This document shows, one piece after another, positions 44,606-53,859 of a stretch of DNA of 64,000 nucleotides; position 1 is the first letter of the stretch; each line of letters opens with the position of its first letter. The notes under the pieces were generated by a model that made no database searches, was not told the DNA's origin, and was given only the letters and a program-made list of their open reading frames with translations. The DNA lies in NCBI RefSeq assembly GCF_014356525.2, contig NC_052509.1:36762001-36826000 (forward strand), in the 5' to 3' direction. This DNA comes from Nilaparvata lugens (taxonomy: Eukaryota; Arthropoda; Insecta; Hemiptera; Delphacidae). The position numbers and the translations under genes are program-made.

Positions 44606-44792
44606 TCAAACAAAAGCCTCTCTCAATGAAGGTAGAATGATAAGGATTCAGTTCTGTTGTTTTAACATTTTTTCAAATCACTTTCAAAAAGTTCATGTAT
44701 TACCTACTATTGTGTTTGAGACACTTCTGGCGCTTTCAAAGTTTCACCACTATTCTGTTCCATAGTCCTATCTCTTGCAGTCGTTAACTATA

Positions 44793-45030
44793 TCTATAAT
44801 AATTATATAAAGTAAAGAGCTGGCTTATGCATGTACGGGAAAGGAAAATTATGTTTGACGCATCATCACGTTTGAACTACTGGACTAATAACTTGAAATT
44901 CTGCTTAAAGATTCTTAATTAACCAAGGATGGTTATAGGCCTATTCTCAATTCTTCAAAATTTCATTACGTCAAGTTTTCATTTTGTCAAGTCTTAAAAT
45001 AGATCCTTGCGAAGCACGGGTTCTTGCTAG
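44793..45030 (+). mobile_element. Short non-autonomous Helitron-like element
   Basis: The 5' end is TCTATAATAATTATATAAAG preceded by A. The 3' end is GCGAAGCACGGGTTCTTGCTAG, ending CTAG and followed by T. A TC start, a CTRR end, insertion between A and T, and the GCGAAGC-CGGG word near the 3' end fit insect Helitrons. The 3' hairpin is weak (AGCA/TGCT). Confidence 0.5.
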
Positions 45031-45654
45031 TAAGTTTATAATTGTATTAATCATGGAAGGTAAACTAATAAAGAATAGGGATATCAACAAAATAATATGA
45101 AATATAAAGCGAATAGAATATAAAATATGAGGCCTTAGACATCATTCTTATTATTTTATGAATGAGAATATATTTTATCTATATGTACTAGCTCCTAACT
45201 ATGTGAATGTATAATTCTTAACTATGAATGTATGAGTATTAAGCTATTGAAAATGGGTATAGTATAGAATATTATGATAAATCGTCTTATACTAAATGAC
45301 TTCTTATTATTATGAGAGGCATCACGTACATACATTGTCACATAGGATATCATGACTGTTGATAACTTCAAAAATTGATAATCACCCGATTTCCCAAACA
45401 ATCAATTATCTACTACCGTGAGAAACTGTACAATCATTTCATTTACCGCGAGTATGCAGCCGATCAATGAAATAAAGTTAGACCTAATTCACCTACATAA
45501 AGATATTCAATATTAAGAAGTTTATAACGTAATTTAATGACTAATCTAGTTGCGCAAGTTATTTACATTCCGGAATTTCTTCTTAATACATTATATTGTC
45601 ACGTAACAAAATCTTCGACTAATAAACCCTTCACGAACCCGTACTGAATCCTTC
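45031..45654. other. AT-rich intergenic DNA
   Basis: No gene or repeat relation seen. Confidence 0.35.
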
Positions 45655-47170
45655 TAAGGCCTACCATACACGTTTCGATCGGTCTTAAGGCCCGGACTCG
45701 TTTCGATCGGTCTTAAGACCGGGCCTCAATGGCGGTCTCCCCACTCACGTACCGATTGGCCTTGGGGCCGTTGCGTATCCAGTACCGTATCCAGTAGCGC
45801 GGTAGCTCTATTGGAAGGTGGGCGTTTGTGCAGATTTGTGAAATATTTTAGTCAAATTTTAGTGCAATACATTCTGTGATAGTAAGTTCAGTTCAAGACG
45901 ACAAGTCATCTATTGAGGACCTACAAGCAATTGCTGTTATAATGTGTGCAGTGTCCAAAAGAAAAAACGGAAAAGGAGCATGTGGGCGAAGTCATGGCTT
46001 CAGAGGACGAAGTTCACCCACGTAAATTTATTGACAGAGTTGCAATGTCACCCATAATATATGAAAAACTATCTAAGAATGGATGAGCCAACTTATTTGG
46101 AATTATTGAGAATGGTCACCCCGTTAATTTCAAAACAAGACTCTGTGATGAGGAAAGCAATAACGCCCCATGATTCTGGGAGAAGTTATATTCAAAAGAA
46201 AAACAAATCTTTGCGATGTTATTAATTTTATCATGAAAGTTGAATTTCCTTCAATCCTTCAACCCTGAAACTTTTTTAGCACTACTAGGACAGGACTAGA
46301 CAGGTATTACACAGTAATATTTCTATTATCTTGGTTAATCATATCATTATTACCATATTTGAACAGAGAGGAAAATACGAAATCTAATTTTTATCTCATT
46401 TCATTTGATCAACTACAACTATGATAATAGGAATATTATAATATGAAAATAGGAATATGATAATCATATATTATCATATCAGCCTCAGCAGATAATTTAT
46501 TCAGCCGAATGTGATGCCACACTCCAAAAACACCACACTACTACACACACACTGACCCTACTGCTTGGGGGATGTGTTGATTCCTCGACTATTCCGCTCA
46601 CTCTGAAGTGAAACTAGGGGATGATTAGTGCAGTATTCCTGAAGAAACCGGTTTTTATTGTGACTGTTAACTTTCTCCTACTCACACTGAGGCACAACTT
46701 GGGATGAAAAATGAATATCGACTCTCTCAAAAAATCGATTTCTTTTTTTCGATAATCGATTTTTCAAGAAATCTATTTTTAGAATAATTTTGCTATCCAT
46801 AACACGTGCAAAACATGTTGACCATGGTTATAATTGATTTTTCAAGAAATCGATTTTAAGAATGATTTTGCTATGCATAATACGTGCAAAACGTGTTGAC
46901 CGAGGGTAGAAAATATGGCAGAGGTGGAAGAGCGGGTGTTTTGGCCTCAAGACGAAACCAGGTTTCCCCATTCACGTCCAGATCCGTCTCAAGAGCAATT
47001 AAAATTAATCTGTCTTGAGGCAGATCTCACTTGATTCCAGTGCGGCCGAAATCCGGCCTTGAGATCACTTTTCGTCTTGAGGCCACACCATACACGTTTC
47101 GATCGGCCTTAAGACCCGGAATGAAGAGTCCGGGCCTTAAGACCGATCGAAACGTGTATGGGAGGCCTAA
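45655..47170 (+). mobile_element. PIF/Harbinger element with TAA target duplication, internally decayed
   Basis: The element is 45658-47167, flanked by TAA at 45655-45657 and 47168-47170. The ends are inverted repeats starting GGCCT-CCATACACG and continuing TTTCGATCGGTCTTAAG for about 45 bp. Each end also carries a second inverted copy of the CGTTTCGATCGG word. A TAA duplication and GGCC-type ends are hallmarks of Harbinger. The interior contains a Harbinger transposase remnant, which confirms the class. No intact DDE core was found. Confidence 0.88.
45950..46170 (+). pseudogene. Harbinger transposase (HARBI1-like) N-terminal remnant
   Basis: One frame reads KRSMWAKSWLQRTKF, HVNLLTELQ, a TAA stop in the middle (at about 46052), then YMKNYLRMDEPTYLELLRM and VTPLISKQDSVMRKAITPHD. 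This is the well-conserved N-terminal region of Harbinger nucleases: the basic WAKSWL helix, the LRMDE block and the K-D-VMR-AI block. After about 46170 the similarity stops and the catalytic DDE part is missing. With the stop codon and the truncation the gene is dead. Assignment is by motif recognition. Confidence 0.8.
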
Positions 47171-48540
47171 CAAATATGGTAAATGTCGTCATAACTCTTT
47201 TTCTCTTTCCTCCTTCTCATTCATTAGGAATCATCTCGTTGAGTGTATAGAGACTAGGCTATAGAGTGGCGCCATACTCACAAAAACCTATCCAATTATA
47301 ACTCACGACAAAAAATCTTGTCTTTAATAGACTGGTCTGTTTCCTATTTTTTTCTGATCTGTTTCGGATATTTTTCAACATGACTCAAGCGTGATTTTGC
47401 ATTCTACAATCATGAGAAAAACACTTTTCATTATAATAATATTCTAGTAGGAAACCTCTATGACAGAACGCTAGTCAAAACAAAACTATGAGTGCCAGGT
47501 TTTAATCGACAATAATTCTATATTTCGCTTGTTACTAGTGTTGGTGTCATTTTCTCACTGCCTACAACTTCAACTAGATAAAGTGACTCGACATTGATCA
47601 TGATTATTTATCTCAAAGTAGCTTACGTGAAATTTAATTCAAACACTGGAAGAATAATTCTCAACGCATGATTTAATAATAATGAAAATTCAGCTGGAAC
47701 AATTATCTTAGCATTGGACTGCTATTGCTTGACTTCTGATTATCAACATTATTGAATTTACCAACACATTAATAGACTACTATTACACTATTACTGATTC
47801 ACAAGTTCACTGACATTGTCAACCTTACTGGAGCCTCACATAATTATTTCTCAACAATAACTTCATATTCAACTAAATTCAATTACTCTACCAGATCTCC
47901 CAAATATCTCAACTTATTCACATGGAAAACTCTCTCTCTCTCTCTTTCTCACTCTCTCTCTCTCTCTCTCACTCTTCCTTCTCCGTTTTTCTTTGAACTT
48001 AACTTTACTGGCCAAAGTAAGATTTCTACTACTGTTATTTAGTACAATTCAATTTTCCAAACAAGAATTCTATTTCCTTTTTGACACGAATTTTCCTACA
48101 TATTTCTACCTTCATATCCCCATTCAAATTTGTAATCAACCTTTCAACTCTACAAAATAATTTAAACTCATGCTTAATTCAAGAGATTTTTTTTATTTCA
48201 AATTCAACTGGAAAAAACTTCACTGTTAATTTTATTTTAATTTAACCCGTTAATTACTGTTCAAATATTTGTTCCCACATACACTAATAACCATTTTAAC
48301 TTTACCTTCTCGGAAACTTTACTCTGTTATTTTATTTGTATACCTCAACTAATCACTATAAATAATATTCATTGTATAAAACCTTCAATTTTCGTTACCA
48401 TACCAAATTTCTAAGCAACTTTCAACACAACAATTAATTTTTTTACCAATTATTACTTGTGATTTTGCGGCTGACTTTCTAACCAAACATTAACGAACCT
48501 TTTGACTGTGCTTCCCTAAACTATACTACACTGATTGTTC
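47171..48540. other. AT-rich DNA with a (CT)n tract at 47931-47985
   Basis: A CTCTCT tract is the only clear feature. No gene found. Confidence 0.4.
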
Positions 48541-48740
48541 CCCTTACAGTCACTACGAAGACTCACTAAATACTTCTAGATTTCGGTTTACGTTATTCTA
48601 CTGACGAGCCCCATAACTCTCGAATGAACCAGACCGTTTACTATACAAAAAAATCTCAGCTCACACCATCTTCATTGCCTTTCGCCAAAATTGAACAATT
48701 CCACCATACAAATTTGCAAGGTTAGTCACATCTAAATTCC
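48541..48740 (-). repeat. Repeat R2, second half, reverse orientation
   Basis: Reverse complement of about 24456-24664. It ends at CTAAATTCC (48732-48740), where the satellite-bearing element begins. Confidence 0.85.
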
Positions 48741-49458
48741 ACCAACATTAAGTTGGCTCTCCACTAAAATATTTTCGAAATCTCTCAACGCCATCGTTTT
48801 GAGCTCGTTTTGAGCTGATTTGAGCAACTTTTATTTCGTTATGAGCACCCACCGTTTTTGAGATATGACGTCTCAAAAATTGGAGAGCCAACTTAATGCC
48901 AGCTCTCCACTTTTCGAAATCGAAAAACTAAACACGCCATCGTTTTGAGCTCGTTTTGAGCTGATTTGAGCAACTTTTATTTCGTTTTGAGCACCCACCG
49001 TTTTCGAGATATGACGTTTCAAAAAATGGAGAGCAGCTCTCCACTTTTCGAAATCGGAAAAACAAACATGCCATCGTTTTGAGCTCGTTTTGAGCTGATT
49101 TGAGCAACTTTTATTTTGTTTTGAGCACCCACCGTTTTTGAGATATGACGTCTCAAAAAGTGGAGAGCCAACTTAATGCCAGCTCTCCACTTTTCGAAAT
49201 CGAAAAAGTAAACACGCCATCGTTTTGAGCTGATTTGAGCAACTTTTATTTCGTTTTGAGCACCCACCGTTTTAGAGATATGACGTCTCAAAAATTGGAG
49301 AGCCAACTTAATGCCAGCTCTCCACTTTTTGGAATCGAAAAAGTAAACACACCATCGTTTTGAGCTCGTTTTGAGCTGATTTGAGCAACTTTTATTTCGT
49401 TTTGAGCACCCACAGTTTTTGAGATATGACGTCTCGAAAATTGGAGAGCTAACTTAAT
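48741..49458. repeat. Satellite I array, about five units, period 130-150 bp
   Basis: Units share AGCTCTCCACTTTTCGAAAT, CCATCGTTTTGAGCTCG and GAGATATGACGTCTC. The array starts with ACCAACATTAAGTTGGCTCT and ends at CTAACTTAATGCTAACTATA, where satellite II begins. The same start and the same end occur at 62304-62875. Minus-strand frames are a repeated artefact. Confidence 0.9.
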
Positions 49459-51137
49459 GCTAACTATATGATAAATCAAAAAATCAATTATAACTCCTGA
49501 ACTAGAGGTGCTCAGAACGTGGAAACCTGCACAAGAGTGGAGGTCTATGAGGAGCTACTCTCAGCAGAAATTAACGTTTTGAGCCATCACAGTTCTCAAG
49601 TAATTCCCACTCATATTATGTTTCCTGTACTATATGGTAAATCAAAAAACCAATTATAAGTCCTGAACTAGAGGTGCTCAAAACGTGGAAACCTGCACAA
49701 GAGTAGGGGTCTATGAGAAGCTACTGTCAGCAGAAATTGACGTTCTGAGCCATCACAGTTCTCAAGTAATTCCCACTCATAATATGTACCATGTACTATA
49801 TTGTAGATCAAAAAATCAATTATAACTCCTAAACCAGAGGTGCTCAAAACGTGTAAACCTGCACAAGAGTAGAGGTCTATGAGAAGCAACTCTCAGCAGA
49901 AATTGACGTTTTGAGCCATCACATTTCTCAAGTAATTCTCACTCATAATATGTACCATGTACTATATGGTAAATCGAAAAATCAATTATAACTCCTGAAC
50001 CAGAGGTGCTCAAAACGTGGAAACCTGCACAAGAGTAGAGGTCTATGAGAAGTAACATTCAGTAGAGATTGACGTTTTGAGCCATCACAGTTCTCAAGTA
50101 ATTCCCACTCATAGTATGTACCATGTACTATATGGTAAATCAAAAAATAAATTAAAACTCCTAAACCAGATGTGCTCAAAACGTGGAAACCTGCACAAGA
50201 GTAGAGGTCTATGAGAAGCTACTCTCAGCAGAAATTGACGTTTTGAGCCATCACAGTTCTCAAGTAATTCCCACTCATAATATGTCCCATGTACTATATG
50301 GTAAATCAAAAAATCAATTATAACTCCAGAACCAGAGGTGCTCAAAACGTGGAAACCTGCACAAGTGTAGAGGTCTATGAGAAGCTACTTTCAGCAGAAA
50401 TTGACGTTTTGAGCCATCACAGTTCTCAAGTAATTCCCATTCATATTATGTTTCATGTACTACACGATAAATCCTAAAATCAATTATAACTCATGAACTG
50501 CAGGTGCTCAAAACGTGGAAACCTGCACAAGTGTGAAGGTCTATGGAAAGCTACTCTCAGCAGAAATTGACGTTTTGAGCCATCACAGTTCTCAAGTAAT
50601 TCCCATTCATAGTATGTTTCATGTACTATACAGTAAATCAAAAAATCAATTATAACTCCTGAACTAGAGGTGCTCGAAAGGTGGAAACCTGCACAAGAGT
50701 GGAGGTCTATGAGGAGCTACTCTTAGCAGAAATTGACGTTTTGAGCCATCACAGTTCTCAAGTAATTCCCATTCATAGTATGTTTCATGTACTATACGGT
50801 AAATCAAAAAATCAATTATAACTCCTGAACTAGAGGTGCTCGAAAGGTGGAAACCTGCACAAGAGTGGAGGTCTATGAGGAGCTACTCTTAGCAGAAATT
50901 GACGTTTTGAGCCATCACAGTTCTCAAGTAATTCCCATTCATAGTATGTTTCATGTACTATACGGTAAATCAAAAAATCAATTAAAACTCCTGAACCAGA
51001 GGTGCTCAAAACGTGGAAACCTGCACAAGAGTAGAGGTCTATGAGAAGCTACTCTCAGCAGAAATTGACGTTTTGAGCCATCACAGTTCTCAAGTAATTC
51101 CCATTCATATTATGTTTCATGTACTATACGGTAAATC
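49459..51137. repeat. Satellite II array, left block, about ten units of 166 bp
   Basis: Each unit contains GAGGTGCTCAAAACGTGG (starts near 49505, 49670, 49837, 50003, 50168, 50334, 50501, 50666, 50833, 50999). Other shared words are AGCAGAAATTGACGTTTTGA and GTAATTCCCACTCAT. Neighbours are about 93-98 percent alike. The array is cut at GGTAAATC (51137) by the LINE. Frames in it are artefacts. Confidence 0.95.
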
Positions 51138-51143
51138 GGAAAC

Positions 51144-51155
51144 TGCGCATGCGCA
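51144..51155. promoter_or_regulatory. NRF-1-type palindrome at the LINE 5' end
   Basis: TGCGCATGCGCA, six bases inside the element's first base, matches the consensus of NRF-1 (Ewg in insects). It sits where an internal LINE promoter would be. Inference from motif only. Confidence 0.4.
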
Positions 51156-51984
51156 GGTACAGGGAAGTTGACATTATGAGTAGCTCTTCATTTATTAGAG
51201 ATTTTACCAGTTAAAGTGAATAATTAAGTGTTTTAGATTTTATCATACTAACCAAATAGTGCCGTTCAATATTATAATCACACTTGGACCCTGTGAACTG
51301 TAAGTAAAGACTTGTGATATCCACTTTATTCGCGATTGAGGGTTTCTAACCTCATTTTTAAACTGTGACAAACTGTTTTTCGGCAGTGTTCTGTTCTGAT
51401 TGTCTGTGCTTGTGTATACTGATTAAGGAGAGAGAGAGTGATAGATTGATTGACAAGCGACTGAGAATACTGCTTGTTTTTGCTAGAGACTAGGCTTTTG
51501 CTCTTATCTGGCTGGTAATTTGATGAGCGGCCTTTCTGTTTCTATCTATAGATATAGACTGGCGTAAATTGTATACTTGGTAGCCGGAGTTTTTGGTTAT
51601 TTTGACAACGGAATGTTAGTAACTTTTGATTCCGAAACAGCTGATCTGAACTGACCTACGCCAACGATAACTACGGTAAACCGGCCGCGCCAATACTTAA
51701 ATATACGCACCGGGTCACTTTCTCTTCGTATTAATTTACTTAATCGGAAAAGAATTTCAATTTTGCTTATCTTTGCGTGTGATTGTCTGCTACTATCCTT
51801 GGTCTTTTCCAACTCTTTCCTTCCACGGGCTTCCAAATTGTTTCCTGCCTTGAAGGCCCTCTTGGCGCTGTTAATCTCCTTTGACTCACTCTTCCTTTGA
51901 CTCTTTTGATAAGCATAATCAAAATTCTATTGTTTTTCCTTGTATGCGAATTAGCTCTATACGATTGAAACAAATAAACAGTCA

Positions 51985-53859
51985 ATGAATGTGAAATCGA
52001 GTAAGATTAATATGAAATCGACAATAGAAAAGAGCAAAACGTCAAAGGGCAACCCTGCTATTTTATATAATAATGTTAAATTTAGAAAAGGATCTTGCAC
52101 AAGTAAAGGTGATATTACCTGGCGTTGCCTTGTCAAAAACTGTTCTGTATCGATAAAGACAAATAGCAGTGCATCTATTATTCGAGAAATTAATGGGTCG
52201 CATACACATGATAGTCTGGCTATATCATCTATTGAAACCGACGAGGAGTCGCTGCTATTATCTCCGTCTAATGTTGGCAAAGAGATCAATTTCAATGATT
52301 CTAATATTTGTGATAAGTCTCAAACAACCCATGAATCTGCCTTGGAGCTTGAGAATCTACAGTTGAGAGATAGGATAAAAGTTCTCGAGGAGCAATGGAG
52401 TGCGGCGATCAATCGTTCGATGGAGCTCGACTTTCGACTGATGGAGGTGTCGGCGAGTGAATCGCGAGTGCGGGCTGCGGGAGTTGAGAGTGAGGAGACG
52501 TCTTCTCGTGAGGCTACACTTATGGATCGGATTAGTCATTTTCTTAAAAATGAACTTCTGACTGATACGGATATGGACTGTTATTGTAACTATTTGATTG
52601 ATTCTTTTTCAGGTAAAAATTATGTTGTTCTACCAGCGATAACTAGCATGATAATTAATGATAAAAACGCAGATTTGTCCTTCCTTAAGGAAATTGTCTA
52701 TAAAAATGATATAATTGCTTTTGTGGTGAATGATAATCAGCCTTCCAGTACTAGGGATGGTTGGTGTGGTTCACATTGGAGCATTGTGCTGTTTGATAAA
52801 ATTGGTAAGGTGTTTTTTAAGCTGGACTCAATGGGTGAACTCAATGATAAATATGCGGAGGCTCTGATAGGGAGAGTAAGTTCGATTTTTGATTCAGATA
52901 GGTTGGCTTATATACCTTGTCCTCGCCAGAACAACAACTATGATTGTGGAGTATTCGCCCTGTTTTTCCTTGAGGAAGTGTTCAAGTTTCGTGAAAAAAA
53001 CAGTATAACTAATTTAACAGAGGGTCTCTCTTTTGATTCTAATTTTAATGCGGCCAATTATAGATGGAGGATTCTTTGTAATTTATGTCAGATACTGAAA
53101 CCAAAAACAATGTCTAGCAAGTCGTTAGGATTACTAGAATGTAGAAATTCAGAAAATACTGTTCAGGGTACGGCACAAATTTGTAATGACATTCATAATA
53201 ATTTCTCAGTTTCTAGACAGGTAAGAACTTCTAAAACTAAAAATAGTTCTGTTGAGAAGAAATTAACAAATACTGATCTTGGTAAGCGGAACAAAAATAA
53301 GATTAAAATTTTCAGTGACAGTCACGGTCGTGACCTGGTTCACTATCTCAACAGTGTGGATTCAGGCAAATCTAATTCAGTCAGTGGGTTTATTATGCCG
53401 GGTGCAAAATTAAGCCCGATTGCCCGTAATGTTGAAAGTGATAGTGCTGATATGACCAGTGATGACCATGTTGTGCTAATGGGAGGGGCCAATGATGTAT
53501 ATTGCAACCAGTCTGCCAAATTTTTGAGAGGTCTGCTCACTGTTCTGCAGTTGTTGGTATTCACTAATGTTTTAGTATCTACAATTCCAGTCAGACATGA
53601 CCTGCCTGACTGGTCTTGTGTTAATGTTGAAATTAGAAAAATAAATGGTAAAATAAAAAAATTGTGTGGGAAATTTAGTAATGTGAGGGTTATTGATATC
53701 TCAGACCTGCAAAGAGATATGTTTACCAGGCATGGCCTTCACCTAAATAGGAAAGGGAAGATGGCACTGGCTGATAAGATTGACAAATTAATGAAGTGTT
53801 CAGTTGATAATAGAAGAGTAATTGAACTAGGGTATGGAGAATGCTACTCGGAAAACTAA
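51985..53859 (+). CDS. LINE ORF1 protein: FLYWCH-like finger, coiled coil, ULP1 protease, SGNH esterase-like domain (624 aa)
   Basis: ATG at 51985, stop TAA at 53857-53859. Residues 25-76 resemble a FLYWCH zinc finger: ITWRCLVKNC supplies C48 and C53, and GSHTHD supplies H73 and H75. Residues about 116-155 form a charged coiled coil. Residues about 195-335 are a C48-family (ULP1/SENP) cysteine protease: GSHWSIV (H264), KLDSMG (D281), PCPRQNNNYDCGVFAL (Q315 and catalytic C321), so the full set is present. Residues about 438-602 resemble an SGNH hydrolase: FSDSHGR (S446), MGGAND (G501, N503), RHGLHLNRKG (H586). The usual Asp three residues before that His is replaced by His583. Esterase domains are known in LINE ORF1 proteins. 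Joining one to a ULP1 protease and a FLYWCH finger is unusual to my knowledge. The domain calls are by motif reading. Confidence 0.88.
   Translation: MNVKSSKINMKSTIEKSKTSKGNPAILYNNVKFRKGSCTSKGDITWRCLVKNCSVSIKTNSSASIIREINGSHTHDSLAISSIETDEESLLLSPSNVGKEINFNDSNICDKSQTTHESALELENLQLRDRIKVLEEQWSAAINRSMELDFRLMEVSASESRVRAAGVESEETSSREATLMDRISHFLKNELLTDTDMDCYCNYLIDSFSGKNYVVLPAITSMIINDKNADLSFLKEIVYKNDIIAFVVNDNQPSSTRDGWCGSHWSIVLFDKIGKVFFKLDSMGELNDKYAEALIGRVSSIFDSDRLAYIPCPRQNNNYDCGVFALFFLEEVFKFREKNSITNLTEGLSFDSNFNAANYRWRILCNLCQILKPKTMSSKSLGLLECRNSENTVQGTAQICNDIHNNFSVSRQVRTSKTKNSSVEKKLTNTDLGKRNKNKIKIFSDSHGRDLVHYLNSVDSGKSNSVSGFIMPGAKLSPIARNVESDSADMTSDDHVVLMGGANDVYCNQSAKFLRGLLTVLQLLVFTNVLVSTIPVRHDLPDWSCVNVEIRKINGKIKKLCGKFSNVRVIDISDLQRDMFTRHGLHLNRKGKMALADKIDKLMKCSVDNRRVIELGYGECYSEN

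Noticed and set aside
49019..51044. Repeated frames of 60-95 codons on both strands
   Set aside because: They recur once per satellite unit and follow the repeat period; no start context or domain.
48741..51137. Tandem arrays as a possible CRISPR array
   Set aside because: Units are contiguous 130-168 bp repeats with no short-repeat/unique-spacer alternation, and the DNA is eukaryotic.
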